From CALUOB01 sp944322305 (lineage in GTDB: Bacteria > Actinomycetota > Coriobacteriia > Coriobacteriales > Coriobacteriaceae), in assembly GCA_963931605.1 (NCBI GenBank), contig OZ007031.1, forward strand, positions 1,922,001 to 1,986,000: DNA of 64,000 bases, in the 5' to 3' direction. Numbering within the stretch: the first letter of the stretch is position 1; every line of letters begins with the position of its first letter. A program made the position numbers and the translations under genes. Shown piece by piece: positions 8,261 through 17,251 of this stretch. Under the pieces are notes generated by a model, which made no database searches, was not told where the DNA came from, and saw only the letters and a list, made by a program, of their open reading frames with translations.

Positions 8261-9256
8261 TCAGGCGCGTTGCCTGAGGGCACGCGCCGCGCGGGCGTCG
8301 GCAACCAGTGCCGAGAAGAACCTGCTCATGCGGCCGTCGTCCTTCTCGGCCGCGCAGGCAAAGTACTCGGGGTGCCACTGCACGGCCATGACGTTGGGGC
8401 GGTCGCGGTGCTCCACGGCCTCGATCACGCCGTCGGGTGATACCGCCGTTACGGCAAGCTCGGGCGCCACGGTGTGCAGCGCCTGGTGGTGCAGGCTGTT
8501 CACAGGCATGCGCGTGCAGCCAAAGAGTTCGGCGGTGCGCGAGCCCGGCGCCAGGAGCGCGTCGTGCGCGTAGGAGTCGCCGTCGTAGTCGCCGTTTTCC
8601 TTGTGCAGGTTGTGGGCGAGAAGCGCGCAGGGCTCGGCTGCGCTGCCGTTGTCAGCGCTGGCGGCGTCCTTGCCGGCAGGCGCTTCCTGCGCCCAGGCGG
8701 GCCACACGGGCTCGTAGCGCGTGGGTAGATCCTCCCAGAGCGTGCCGCCCAGGTACACGTTCAGGATCTGGATGCCGCGGCAGATGCCGTACACGGGCAG
8801 GTTGTGCGCAAAGGCGTAGCCGAGCAGCGCGTACTCAACCTCGTCGCGCAGGGGCGTGATGTCGCCGGAGGCACCCAGGCGCTGGGCGCTCTCGCTCGGG
8901 GCTGCCTGGCGGGACGGGGCGCCGGCGCCCTTCTCGCCCAGGGCGGCGCCGTTGCTGGCTGTCCTGTGCTTCTCGCCCGCTGTACTCGCGACCCTGCTGT
9001 CGTTTGCGTCTTGGTCGCGACCCGCGTACCGCGCGCGGTTCACGTCGTGGCCGCCGGTCAGCAGCACGCCGTCTGTCAGGGCGAAGAGCGTCTCGTACAC
9101 GCTCGCGTCAGTCGAAAGCGGCAGGATCACCGGCGCGCCGCCCGCGCGGATCACGGCGTCGGCATAGTTTTGCGCCAGGCGGATGTCCTCGTCGGCGGGC
9201 ACGTGCGTCGGCGGGATGAGAATCACCGGGCGTGCTGTTGCGTCAGATGCGGCCAT
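8261..9256 (-). CDS. Class I glutamine-amidotransferase-like hydrolase, peptidase C26 (PuuD type)
   Basis: The 331-residue protein has the nucleophile elbow YGICRGIQ (Cys159) and the QWHPEYF motif (His about 295), the Cys-His-Glu triad of the gamma-glutamyl-GABA hydrolase family. These enzymes cleave gamma-glutamyl amides. A low-complexity insert at about residues 84-131 (AGEKHRTASNG, GEKGAGAPSRQ) and a shorter one near 205-220 interrupt the fold. The first insert contains two copies of the over-represented word GGCGAGAAG (complement at 8930 and 8969). The ATG follows AAGGAGAGG. It is a single gene, convergent with ecfT. The exact substrate is unknown. Confidence 0.85.
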   Translation of the reverse strand: MAASDATARPVILIPPTHVPADEDIRLAQNYADAVIRAGGAPVILPLSTDASVYETLFALTDGVLLTGGHDVNRARYAGRDQDANDSRVASTAGEKHRTASNGAALGEKGAGAPSRQAAPSESAQRLGASGDITPLRDEVEYALLGYAFAHNLPVYGICRGIQILNVYLGGTLWEDLPTRYEPVWPAWAQEAPAGKDAASADNGSAAEPCALLAHNLHKENGDYDGDSYAHDALLAPGSRTAELFGCTRMPVNSLHHQALHTVAPELAVTAVSPDGVIEAVEHRDRPNVMAVQWHPEYFACAAEKDDGRMSRFFSALVADARAARALRQRA

Positions 9257-9328
9257 AACCTCTCCTTACGAAACGATGTGCAGAGCGGGAGCGCGGTTGG
9301 TTTACGGCTTGGCGGCAACCCGGCCAAA

Positions 9329-9398
9329 AGATCCAAGCAGGTTTTGCACGGAACGGGACGTTTTTACAGGCCGTTCCGTGCAAAACCTGCTTGGATCT
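9329..9398. repeat. Perfect 28-bp inverted repeat with a 14-base loop
   Basis: Bases 9329-9356 (starting AGATCCAAGCAGG) are the exact inverse of 9371-9398, with GACGTTTTTACAGG between. It lies between the 3' end of thrB and the start of the peptidase gene, both on the minus strand. The stem is long and perfect but lacks a following T-run, so it is more like a dispersed palindromic repeat than a classical terminator. Confidence 0.9.
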
Positions 9399-9468
9399 GC
9401 GGGCGCGGCCACGTGCGGGGACGCGCCCAGCCGTACGTGGGCGCGCGCAGCCGCACGTCCCGCCGCAC

Positions 9469-10395
9469 CTACTCAACGCGCGCGCCGGTGGTATTGCACG
9501 CGAGGATGCGCACGTCGAAGCCGGGGAACGCGCGGCGCAGCGCATCGGCCACGCCCTTGGAGATCGGGCAGAAGTCGGTGTTCTTCTCGCGCACCACGGC
9601 CGTCATGGTGCTGCCGCTGCCCGAGATCCACAGCGTGGCGGCGCCGGCTTCCAGCGCGCAGGCGCGCACGGCGTCGTAGTCGGGGATAAGCGCGCGGCGG
9701 TGCGGCTCGTGCAGGCGGTCGTCGTTGGCGGCGGCCAACAGGTCCACGTCGCCCGTCTCGAGCGCGCGCGTCACGCCGGCGATGCGGCCCATCTGCCACA
9801 CGGCATCGGCCAGCGCCACGGTGCGCGGCACCACGCGGCGCGCCTCAGTGGTCTTGACCTCGTACGGCGGCACGACGCACACGAAGCGCAGGCTGGGATC
9901 CACGGGGTAGCAGATGCAGCGCGGCTCCTCGGGCTCCAGCTCGGCGTCGCAGCCCTCGGGCGCCACGCCCGCCGGCGTGAACGAGCACACCAGCCCGCCG
10001 TAGATGGCCGGCGCCACGTTGTCGGGGTGGCCCTCCATGCGGCAGGCCAGCGCTACGGCTTCCTCGCGCGTGATCTCGCGGTCGGTTAGCGAGGCGGCGG
10101 CGTAGATGCCGCCCACCACCAGCGTGGAGCTCGAGCCTAAGCCGCGCGCCACGGGCACGTCGGTCTCAATGTGCAGACGCACGGGGAAGGGCTCTACGCC
10201 CCAGCTGCGCAGCGCGTAGCACATGCTCACGTAGAACAGGTTGTCGGGGCCGGCGTAGCGCTCGTCGCAGCCGGTGATGGCGAGCGTGTCGGCGCGCTCC
10301 ACGGTAAAGTGGGCGTACAGCGTCAGCGCCAAGCCCAGGCAGTCGTACCCGACGCCGACGTTCGCCGAGGTCGCGGGAACCGTAATGCGGGTCAT
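9469..10395 (-). CDS. thrB: Homoserine kinase
   Basis: The 308-residue protein is a GHMP kinase: it begins MTRITVPATSANVGVGYD (substrate-side motif) and has the ATP-binding loop PVARGLGSSSTLVVGG. ThrB phosphorylates L-homoserine with ATP, the step before threonine synthase in threonine biosynthesis. It lies downstream of thrC on the same strand with a 192-bp gap, so the two are probably co-expressed. The ATG follows AAAGGACC. A perfect 28-bp inverted repeat lies after its end. Confidence 0.92.
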   Translation of the reverse strand: MTRITVPATSANVGVGYDCLGLALTLYAHFTVERADTLAITGCDERYAGPDNLFYVSMCYALRSWGVEPFPVRLHIETDVPVARGLGSSSTLVVGGIYAAASLTDREITREEAVALACRMEGHPDNVAPAIYGGLVCSFTPAGVAPEGCDAELEPEEPRCICYPVDPSLRFVCVVPPYEVKTTEARRVVPRTVALADAVWQMGRIAGVTRALETGDVDLLAAANDDRLHEPHRRALIPDYDAVRACALEAGAATLWISGSGSTMTAVVREKNTDFCPISKGVADALRRAFPGFDVRILACNTTGARVE

Positions 10396-10522
10396 GGGGG
10401 ATCAGGTCCTTTCTTGCGGGAGCCGCCTGCGCGCGGCGGCGCAGACAGCGGGGCGTTTCAAAGCGGCACGGGCCGGCGGGCGCTTGGCGGCCGGCCGGGG
10501 TGCGCGGGCATCTGGTCCGGCG

Positions 10523-10580
10523 GATAAGAAAAACCACAGCTACGCGCGCCGCGCGGTCCACAGACCGCCGGCGTCGCCTG
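10523..10580 (+). repeat. Third copy of the KKNxSY-encoding dispersed repeat, intergenic
   Basis: GATAAGAAAAACCACAGCTACG here matches GATAAGAAGAACACCAGCTACG inside the ECF ATPase gene (from about 6394) and GAGAAGAAGGACAACAGTTACG inside murT-gatD (from about 403). The following bases stay C/G-rich with CCGGCGTCGCCTGC. It is antisense to thrC and thrB in their 192-bp gap. In the other two loci it is translated in the same frame. Confidence 0.6.
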
Positions 10581-10587
10581 CGCGTCG

Positions 10588-12132
10588 CTAGCCGAGCTTC
10601 TCGCTTGCCTGCCGCTCAACGTAGGCGCCGATGCCCGCGGGGTCCACCACGTCGGCAAAGCGCACGGGCGCCGTCTCCAGCGCGCGGAGCTGCGCGGGCG
10701 CCGGGGTGCCGGTGGCCGCCTCGAGCGCGTCCATGGCGGCGAAGCCGGGCTCGCGCGGCGTGCCGTCGGCGTTCTTCTCGGCCGGCACGTCAACGCCCAG
10801 CGCGGCGCACACGGCTTCGGGGAACTTGTAGGGGCTTGCCGTGGAGAGCACCACGCGCGCCACGCCCGGCAGCGCCTCCACCTTTTCCAGCGCGTCCCAG
10901 GCGCAGGCGGTGTGCGGGTCCATGAGGTAGGCGTGCCCGTCCCAGCAGCGCTTGATGGCGGCGCGCTGCTCGTCGTCCGAGGCCCACGCGCAGGCAAAGG
11001 TCTCGTCCAGCGCGGCCTTGAGGCTGGCGGGCACCTCGTAGCGGCCCGTCTTGGCCAGGTCATCCATCAGCCGGGCGATGAGCTCGCAGTCCTTGCCGCC
11101 GGCGTAGTAGAGCATGCGCTCCAGGTTGCTGGAGATGAGGATGTCCATGGAGGGGGAGATCGTGGTGAAGAACGGGCGGTTGCGGTCGTAGACGCCGGTG
11201 GTGAGGAAGTCGGCCAAGACGTTGTTGCGGTTGCTCGCCACGATGAGGCGCGCAACCGGCAGGCCCATGCGCTTGGCGTAGTAGCCGGCCAGCACGTCGC
11301 CGAAGTTGCCGGTGGGCACGCAGAACTCAACGGGGTCGCCCGCGGCGATCGCGCCGGCGCGCAGGAGCTGCGCGTACGCGGCGAAGTAGTACACCACCTG
11401 GGGCACCAGGCGCCCCACGTTGATGGAGTTGGCGCTCGAGAGCACCACGCCGCGCTCGGCCAGGCGCTCGGCCAGCTCGCGGTCGCCAAAGGCGCGCTTC
11501 ACGGCGCTCTGCGCGTCGTCGAAGTTGCCGCGCACGGCGCACACGGCCACGTTGGAGCCGACCTGCGTGGTCATCTGCAGCTGCTGCACGGCCGAGACCT
11601 TGCCCTCGGGGTAGAACACGGTGATCCCCGTGTCCGGCTTGTCGGCAAAGCCGGCGAGCGCCGCCTTGCCCGTGTCGCCGCTGGTGGCGGTGACGATCAT
11701 GATCTTGTCGGCCGCCGGAGCGCCCGCAGAGGCGGCCTCGCGCGCCGCCGCCTTGGCCGAGCAGGCCATGAGCTGCGGCAGCATCTGCAGCGCCACGTCC
11801 TTGAAGGCGCAGGTGGGGCCGTGGAAAAGCTCGAGCACCCAGTTGCCGCCCACGGGCACCACGGGCGTGACCTCGCTGCTGGCGAAGGTGCCCGTGTAGG
11901 CGCGGTCAACGCAGGCGGCCACCTCCTCGGGCGTGAAGTCGGGGAGGAGCGCCCCTAGCACCAGCTGCGCGATTTCGGCGTAGCTCATCTGCGCCAGATT
12001 CCCCAGATCAACTTCAAGGTTCTCTAACCAATCGGAAACATACAGGCCGCCGTCGGGGGCCAAGCCGGTGCGGATGGCCTCCTTGGCGGGGACGGTGGGC
12101 TGTGCGCTGCGGGTGCTGTGGTAAGCGGTCAT
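10588..12132 (-). CDS. thrC: Threonine synthase
   Basis: The 514-residue PLP enzyme converts O-phosphohomoserine to threonine. The PLP lysine is Lys111 in FHGPTCAFKD. TATSGDTGKAAL, the SSANSINVGR motif and VPTGNFGD are typical of the family. I start at 12132 because the ATG there follows TAGGAGCC and the protein begins with the usual MTAYHSTR; the open frame continues upstream without support. A short insert, AEKNADGTPREPG, lies near the C-terminus. It is divergent from lysC, sharing the control region 12133-12454. Confidence 0.94.
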   Translation of the reverse strand: MTAYHSTRSAQPTVPAKEAIRTGLAPDGGLYVSDWLENLEVDLGNLAQMSYAEIAQLVLGALLPDFTPEEVAACVDRAYTGTFASSEVTPVVPVGGNWVLELFHGPTCAFKDVALQMLPQLMACSAKAAAREAASAGAPAADKIMIVTATSGDTGKAALAGFADKPDTGITVFYPEGKVSAVQQLQMTTQVGSNVAVCAVRGNFDDAQSAVKRAFGDRELAERLAERGVVLSSANSINVGRLVPQVVYYFAAYAQLLRAGAIAAGDPVEFCVPTGNFGDVLAGYYAKRMGLPVARLIVASNRNNVLADFLTTGVYDRNRPFFTTISPSMDILISSNLERMLYYAGGKDCELIARLMDDLAKTGRYEVPASLKAALDETFACAWASDDEQRAAIKRCWDGHAYLMDPHTACAWDALEKVEALPGVARVVLSTASPYKFPEAVCAALGVDVPAEKNADGTPREPGFAAMDALEAATGTPAPAQLRALETAPVRFADVVDPAGIGAYVERQASEKLG

Positions 12133-12342
12133 GGTGGCTCCTAGCAGGGACGCTCGGGTTCGTGCAACGCGGCGGGCGGGCAACGGCGGCGCGCCCGCGC
12201 AAGCGGTGTCCACCATGATACCAGCTCGTTTGGCGGCGCCTGCGGCGCGTTGGCCGCCGCGGCGGCCCCGGTTGCGCGCGTCCGCCGCCTGCGCGCCTGC
12301 GGACACACGCCGGAAACATACGTGCCCTGCGCGCCGCGCGTT

Positions 12343-12371
12343 TTTACCCAGCTCGCACGCTATGTTATAAA
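12343..12371 (+). promoter_or_regulatory. Probable lysC promoter in the thrC-lysC divergent region
   Basis: TTTACC (12343-12348) and TATAAA (12366-12371) are spaced 17 bp, a good sigma-70-type pair. They lie in the 322-bp gap between divergent thrC and lysC, which otherwise contains GC-rich DNA without a gene. On the opposite strand TATCAT (12220-12215) is a candidate -10 for thrC. Confidence 0.6.
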
Positions 12372-12454
12372 TACAGTTCGCGCGCGGTGCCCTGTGCGCG
12401 CGGGACAGCCCGCCGCAGCGCCGCGTTGCCGTGTCCGGAAAGATCGGAGAGCCC

Positions 12455-13816
12455 GTGATTAAGATCACCAAGTTCGGCGGATCCTCGGTGGCCGACGCCG
12501 AGCAGTTCCGCAAGGTCAAGGCCATCATCGACGCCGATCCCGCCCGCCAGTTCGTGGTGGTAAGCGCCTCCGGCCGCCGCTTCAAGCGCGACAGCAAGGT
12601 CACCGACCTGCTCTACCTGGTCGACGCGCACCTTTCCTACCACGTGAGCTGCGACGACTTGCTCGACAGCATCGGCGAGCGCTTCTACTCCATCGCGGCC
12701 GAGCTCAAGCTCAACTACCCCATGGGCGAGAAGTTCCAGGCCTTCGTGCGCGAGGTCAAGGGCGGCTCCTGCACCCAGGAGTACATCGTCTCGCGCGGCG
12801 AGTACTTCACCGCGCAGCTCATGGCCGAGTACCTGGGCTTCACCTTTGTCGACGCCGCTGACGTGGTGGCCTTCCACCAGGACGGCGAGCTCGACATGGA
12901 CCGCACGGCCCAGCAGCTCAAGCGCGTCCTGGCCGAGAAGAGCGTCCCGGGCGAGAAGCTCCGCGTGGTCATGCCCGGCTTCTACGGCGCCACGCGCGAC
13001 GGCCGCATCAAGCTGCTCGACCGCGGCGGCGGCGACATCTCCGGCTCCATCCTGGCCAAGTGCCTCTCGGCCGACGTCTACGAGAACTGGACGGACGTCT
13101 CGGGCTTCTACGCGGTCGACCCGCGCATCGTCCCCACGGCCGAGGTTATCCGCCGCATCACCTACACCGAGCTGCGTGAGCTCTCCTACATGGGCGCCAG
13201 CGTCCTGCACGAGGACGCTATCTTCCCCATCCGCGACGCCGGCATCCCCATCGTGATCAAGAACACCAACCGCCCCGAGGACCCCGGCACCGTCATCTCC
13301 GAGGTGGCCGAGCGCGAGGGCGAGCCCGAGCCCATCATCACCGGCGTCACCGGCAAGCGCGACTTCGTGGGCATCCGCGTGGTGAAGAACCACATGTCCA
13401 CCGAGGTCGGGTTCCTCCGCCGCGTGCTCACCATCTTCGAGCGCTACCACGTGAGCATCGAGCACATCCCCACGGGCATCGACTCGTGCGCCGTGGTCTG
13501 CCAGAAGCAGGACATCAAAGACGTGCTCTACTCCATCGTGGCCGACATCAAAAACGAGCTGCACCCCGACAACATCGAGGTTATCGAGGATCTGGCCCTG
13601 GTCGCCACGGTCGGCCGCAACATGGCCAGCCGCCCGGGCATCTCGGGCCACCTGTTCGGCGCGCTCGGCGCCGCGCACGTGAACATCCGCATGATCGCCC
13701 AGGGATCCGACGAGATCAACATCATCGCCGGCGTCCGCGCCGACGAGTTCGAGCGGGCCATCAAGGTTATCTACCAGGCATTTCTCAACAGCGACGGCCA
13801 CATAGACTGCGTTTAG
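12455..13816 (+). CDS. lysC: Aspartate kinase
   Basis: The protein (453 residues from the GTG at 12455) begins with the KFGGSSVAD motif of aspartokinases. It contains the catalytic-domain stretches FVVVSASG and GGGDISGS and two C-terminal ACT-type regulatory regions (IRVVKN and VATVGRNM). It phosphorylates aspartate, the first step to lysine, threonine and methionine. I prefer 12455 because GGAGAG precedes it and the protein then starts with the motif; an upstream in-frame GTG at 12431 lacks a ribosome site. asd follows 138 bp downstream. Confidence 0.93.
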   Translation: MIKITKFGGSSVADAEQFRKVKAIIDADPARQFVVVSASGRRFKRDSKVTDLLYLVDAHLSYHVSCDDLLDSIGERFYSIAAELKLNYPMGEKFQAFVREVKGGSCTQEYIVSRGEYFTAQLMAEYLGFTFVDAADVVAFHQDGELDMDRTAQQLKRVLAEKSVPGEKLRVVMPGFYGATRDGRIKLLDRGGGDISGSILAKCLSADVYENWTDVSGFYAVDPRIVPTAEVIRRITYTELRELSYMGASVLHEDAIFPIRDAGIPIVIKNTNRPEDPGTVISEVAEREGEPEPIITGVTGKRDFVGIRVVKNHMSTEVGFLRRVLTIFERYHVSIEHIPTGIDSCAVVCQKQDIKDVLYSIVADIKNELHPDNIEVIEDLALVATVGRNMASRPGISGHLFGALGAAHVNIRMIAQGSDEINIIAGVRADEFERAIKVIYQAFLNSDGHIDCV

Positions 13817-13876
13817 GCGAGAAGCGCGGGCCGAGGCGGGCGCGCTGCCGCGTTTTGGCCGGGTTCGCTTCTCGCC
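13816..13876. repeat. Inverted pair of the GGCGAGAAGCG word between lysC and asd
   Basis: GGCGAGAAGCG (13816-13826) starts at the last base of the lysC stop codon and is the exact inverse of CGCTTCTCGCC (13866-13876). The 39-bp loop contains CGCGTTTTGG. It can form an 11-bp stem and may attenuate or terminate transcription between the two genes. The same word recurs throughout the window. Confidence 0.7.
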
Positions 13877-13954
13877 GGCCGCGCCGCTCGGTGCGGTAAG
13901 ATTGGGGCACAGGCAGGCACTGCCACAGGCAAGCACCCATGGGAAGGGGCACAC

Positions 13955-14992
13955 ATGAAGACCTACAACGTTGCCATCCTTGGCGTCACCGGGGCCGTCG
14001 GCACGCAGATGCTCACGTGCCTGGAGGAGCGCAACTTCCCGGTGGGAACGCTCGTCCCGCTGGCTAGCGCGCGCAGCGCCGGCAAGACCGTGCGCTTCCG
14101 GGGCGAGAGCATCGTGATCCGCGAGGCCACGCCCGAGGCCTTCACCGGCGTCGACATCGTGCTCGGCGCGGCTGAGGACGACGTGGCGCGCGCCATGCAG
14201 CCGGCCATCGAGGCGGCCGGCGCCGTGTTCATCGACAACTCTCACGCGTTCCGTCTGGACGAGGACGTGCCGCTGGTGGTGCCCGAGATCAACGCGGCCG
14301 ACATCGCCGCCACCGGGCGCGGCATCATCGCCAACCCCAACTGCGCCACCATCATCGGCCTCGTGGCGGCCTACCCGCTGCACAAGGCGGCCGGCCTCAA
14401 GCGCATGATCGTCTCCACCTACCAGGCGGCTTCGGGCGCGGGCGTTCCCGGCATGCGGGCGCTCGAGCGCGAGATGCGCGCCCTGGCCGACGGCGCGCCG
14501 TGCCCCGACCCGGAGGTCTTCGCCGCCCAGCTGGCCATGAACCTCATCCCGCAGATCGGCGGCTTCAACGAGGAGGGCTACACCTCCGAGGAGATGAAGA
14601 TGCAAAACGAGGGCCGCAAGATCATGCACCTGCCCGACCTGCGCGTGAACTGCACCTGCGTGCGCGTTCCGGTGGCGCGCAGCCACTCCGAGAGCATCAC
14701 GCTCGAGCTCGAGCAGCCCATCTCGCCCGAGGAGGCCAAGGCCATCCTCGCCGTGGCGCCCGGCGTGAAGCTGGTTGACTACCCGGACGCCGACGACGCG
14801 AGCGACCGCTACCCCATGCCGCTTGAGACGACCGACAAGGACCTGGTGTACGTGGGTCGCGTGCGCCGCGACCTTTCGGCGCCCGACGACGTGAACGCCA
14901 TCAGCCTGTGGTGCTGCGGCGATCAGATCCGCAAGGGCGCGGCCACCAACGCCGTGCAGATCGCCCAGGCGCTTATCGAGCACGAGGCTTAA
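13955..14992 (+). CDS. asd: Aspartate-semialdehyde dehydrogenase
   Basis: The 345-residue protein has the N-terminal NADP-binding GVTGAVG loop, catalytic Cys130 in NPNCATI and a catalytic His in the RSHSES stretch. It reduces aspartyl phosphate to the semialdehyde, directly after LysC in the pathway, which matches the neighbouring lysC. The ATG follows GGGAAGGGG. Together with lysC, thrC and thrB it completes most of the route from aspartate to threonine; homoserine dehydrogenase is not in this window. Confidence 0.94.
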   Translation: MKTYNVAILGVTGAVGTQMLTCLEERNFPVGTLVPLASARSAGKTVRFRGESIVIREATPEAFTGVDIVLGAAEDDVARAMQPAIEAAGAVFIDNSHAFRLDEDVPLVVPEINAADIAATGRGIIANPNCATIIGLVAAYPLHKAAGLKRMIVSTYQAASGAGVPGMRALEREMRALADGAPCPDPEVFAAQLAMNLIPQIGGFNEEGYTSEEMKMQNEGRKIMHLPDLRVNCTCVRVPVARSHSESITLELEQPISPEEAKAILAVAPGVKLVDYPDADDASDRYPMPLETTDKDLVYVGRVRRDLSAPDDVNAISLWCCGDQIRKGAATNAVQIAQALIEHEA

Positions 14993-15130
14993 ACAAAGCC
15001 AAGCCGCGGGCAGGCCTTAGCGGCGCCTGTCCTATTATGTTTTCCCGTTTGCCGCACGGCGCCGCTGCGTTTCTCCTGTCCTTCTGCAGCGTGCCCCGGC
15101 ATCTTTTTCCAGGGCGGGCTCGGATGTGCG

Positions 15131-15162
15131 GGTTCTCGGTAACCTTTTGGTGACCGAGAACC
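15131..15162. promoter_or_regulatory. Near-perfect palindrome upstream of the PTS operon
   Basis: GGTTCTCGGTAACC (15131-15144) and GGTGACCGAGAACC (15149-15162) are inverse with one mismatch, around TTTT. A second, shorter pair, TTTCCG/CGGAAA, lies near 15294-15310. The 424-bp gap from asd to the PTS gene contains no plausible gene. These are operator or hairpin candidates for PTS control. Confidence 0.5.
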
Positions 15163-15341
15163 GCGCGTATCCGGGCCCGCCCCTTGCGTGTGCGCAGAGC
15201 TTCGGGAGCAGAGCGTACCCGGCTGTTTGCCGAGGAAAACGCCAGCATCCCATGTTGTCCGGCAAAGCAGAGCGCGATGCTAGGGTGTGGCGCTTTCCGC
15301 CTAACGGAAAAGAATAAAGGGAAAGAAATCGTCCAAATACG

Positions 15342-15370
15342 TTGATTTGCCACAAGGTCGTCCCTACAAT
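15342..15370 (+). promoter_or_regulatory. Promoter of the mannose-family PTS operon
   Basis: TTGATT (15342-15347) and TACAAT (15365-15370) are separated by 17 bp in an AT-rich stretch, followed about 45 bp later by the strong ribosome site GAGGAGG. This is one of the best sigma-70-type matches in the window, so the operon appears not to need sigma-54. Confidence 0.75.
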
Positions 15371-15416
15371 GGATGCGGCTGTGTTGGAAATTTGAAGAAA
15401 AAGAGGAGGTAATGTG

Positions 15417-16406
15417 ATGGTAGGTATCGTCCTAGCAAGTCATGGCGACCTGGCCACCGGTATCAAGATGACCGGATCCATGGTCTTCGGCGACCAGGAA
15501 GCCACAGCTGCGGTGACGCTCATGCCGAGCATGGGTCCCGACGACTTCCGCAAGAAGGTCGAGGAGGCTGTCGCCACCTTCGAGGATCAGGAGGAGGTCA
15601 TCTTCCTCGTTGATCTGTGGGGAGGCACGCCCTTCAACCAGATCAGCGCCCTCGCCGAGAGCCACGAGAAGTGGGCTATCGTGACGGGTCTGAACCTTCC
15701 GATGCTCATCGAGGCGTACTCTGCTCGCTTCACCATGAACACCGCGCACGATATCGCCGCGCACATCTTCACCGAGGCGCGTAACGGCGTCCGCGTGAAG
15801 CCCGAGAGCCTGCAACCCGAGGAGGCCAAACCGGCCGCCGCGGCTGCGCCGGCTCCGCAGGGGGCCATCCCGCCCGGAACCGTTCTGGGCGATGGCCACA
15901 TCAAGTTCGTGCTCTGCCGCGTCGACACGCGCCTGCTGCACGGGCAGGTGGCTACCACGTGGACCAAGATGACCAACCCCGACCGCATCATCGTGGTCTC
16001 CGACGCCGTCGCACACGACGAGCTGCGCAAGACCATGATCCAGCAGGCGGCGCCTCCCGGAGTCAAGGCCCACGTTATCCCGATCGAGAAGATGATCGAG
16101 GTCGCCAAGGACCCGCGCTTCGGCGCCACCAAGGCCATGCTGCTGTTCGAGACTCCGCAGGATCTGCTCAAGTGCGTCGAGGGCGGCGTGGACATCAAGC
16201 ACGTCAACCTGGGCTCCATGGCTCACTCGGTGGGCAAGGTCGTGGTGACCAACGCCATCGCCATGGACGAGGCCGACGTGAAGTGCCTCGAGGACCTCGC
16301 CGCGCGCGGCATCGAGTTCGACGTCCGCAAGGTCCCGGCCGACTCGCCCGAGAGTTTCGACGCCATGATCAATAAGGCCAAGTCCGAATTGGCCGCACAG
16401 GCATAA
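15417..16406 (+). CDS. manX: PTS system mannose-family EIIAB component
   Basis: The 329-residue cytosolic phosphocarrier has an N-terminal EIIA domain with phospho-His9 in LASHGDLA. An Ala/Pro linker (about residues 135-160) leads to an EIIB domain with phospho-His175 in DTRLLHGQV. It passes phosphate from HPr to the sugar imported by EIIC/EIID. I chose the ATG at 15417, seven bases after GGAGG, over the adjacent GTG at 15414. It is the first gene of a three-gene operon. The family handles mannose, glucose, fructose, sorbose or amino sugars; the substrate cannot be fixed from sequence. Confidence 0.93.
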   Translation: MVGIVLASHGDLATGIKMTGSMVFGDQEATAAVTLMPSMGPDDFRKKVEEAVATFEDQEEVIFLVDLWGGTPFNQISALAESHEKWAIVTGLNLPMLIEAYSARFTMNTAHDIAAHIFTEARNGVRVKPESLQPEEAKPAAAAAPAPQGAIPPGTVLGDGHIKFVLCRVDTRLLHGQVATTWTKMTNPDRIIVVSDAVAHDELRKTMIQQAAPPGVKAHVIPIEKMIEVAKDPRFGATKAMLLFETPQDLLKCVEGGVDIKHVNLGSMAHSVGKVVVTNAIAMDEADVKCLEDLAARGIEFDVRKVPADSPESFDAMINKAKSELAAQA

Positions 16407-16420
16407 GGTAGGGAGGGATA

Positions 16421-17233
16421 ATGGATCCTATTCAGATCATTCTAGTTGTGTTCGTCGCCTTCCTGGCTGGTATGGAGGGCATTCTGGATCAGTGGCAGTT
16501 CCATCAGCCGCTCGTCGCCTGCACGCTTATCGGCCTGGTGACCGGCCATCTGGAAGCCGGCATCATCCTGGGCGGCACGCTGCAGATGATGGCCCTCGGC
16601 TGGGCCAACGTCGGCGCTGCCGTTGCCCCTGACGCGGCGCTCGCCTCGGTGGCGTCCGCCATTCTGATGGTTCTCGCGCTCAACTCGGGCGCCGACCAGG
16701 GTCAGGCCATCTCCACGGCCATCGCCGTGGCCGTGCCGCTTTCGGTCGCCGGCCTGTTCCTGACCATGATCGTCCGCACCATCGCCATCCCGATCGTCCA
16801 CATCATGGACGGCGCGGCCGCCAAGGGCAACTTCGCCGCCATCGACTTCTGGTCCATCCTGGCTATCTGCCTGCAGGGCGTCCGCATCGCCATCCCGGCC
16901 GCGGCACTGTGCTTCATCCCGTCCGCTGCCGTTATGGACGTGCTCAACATGATGCCCGCGTGGCTCAACGAGGGCATGACGATCGGCGGCGGCATGGTGG
17001 CTGCCGTTGGTTACGCCATGGTCATCAACATGATGGCGACCAAGGAGGTCTGGCCGTTCTTCGCGCTGGGCTTCTGCCTCGCCGCCATCTCCGAGCTCAC
17101 GCTGATCGCCCTCGGCGTCATCGGCATCTCCCTGGCCCTTATCTACCTGGGCCTCAAGGAGATCGCCAAGTCCGGCTCCGGCGTTGCCGGCTCCGGTGAC
17201 CCGCTCGGCGACATTCTCGATGACTACGAGTAA
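16421..17233 (+). CDS. manY: PTS system mannose-family EIIC component
   Basis: The 270-residue membrane protein begins MDPIQIILVVFVAFLAGMEG and carries GTLQMMALGWANVGAAVAPD, a hallmark of mannose-family EIIC permeases. There are about six to eight hydrophobic segments and a Gly/Ser-rich C-terminal tail. With EIID it forms the sugar-translocating channel. It lies 14 bp after EIIAB with GGGAGGG before the ATG, and 18 bp before EIID. Confidence 0.94.
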   Translation: MDPIQIILVVFVAFLAGMEGILDQWQFHQPLVACTLIGLVTGHLEAGIILGGTLQMMALGWANVGAAVAPDAALASVASAILMVLALNSGADQGQAISTAIAVAVPLSVAGLFLTMIVRTIAIPIVHIMDGAAAKGNFAAIDFWSILAICLQGVRIAIPAAALCFIPSAAVMDVLNMMPAWLNEGMTIGGGMVAAVGYAMVINMMATKEVWPFFALGFCLAAISELTLIALGVIGISLALIYLGLKEIAKSGSGVAGSGDPLGDILDDYE

Positions 17234-17251
17234 GAAGGGAGGAGGCATAAC

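Noticed and set aside
12365..14983. 872-codon minus-strand frame opposite lysC and asd
   Set aside because: His/Gly/Val-rich antisense frame typical of high-GC codon bias; both sense genes are strongly conserved.
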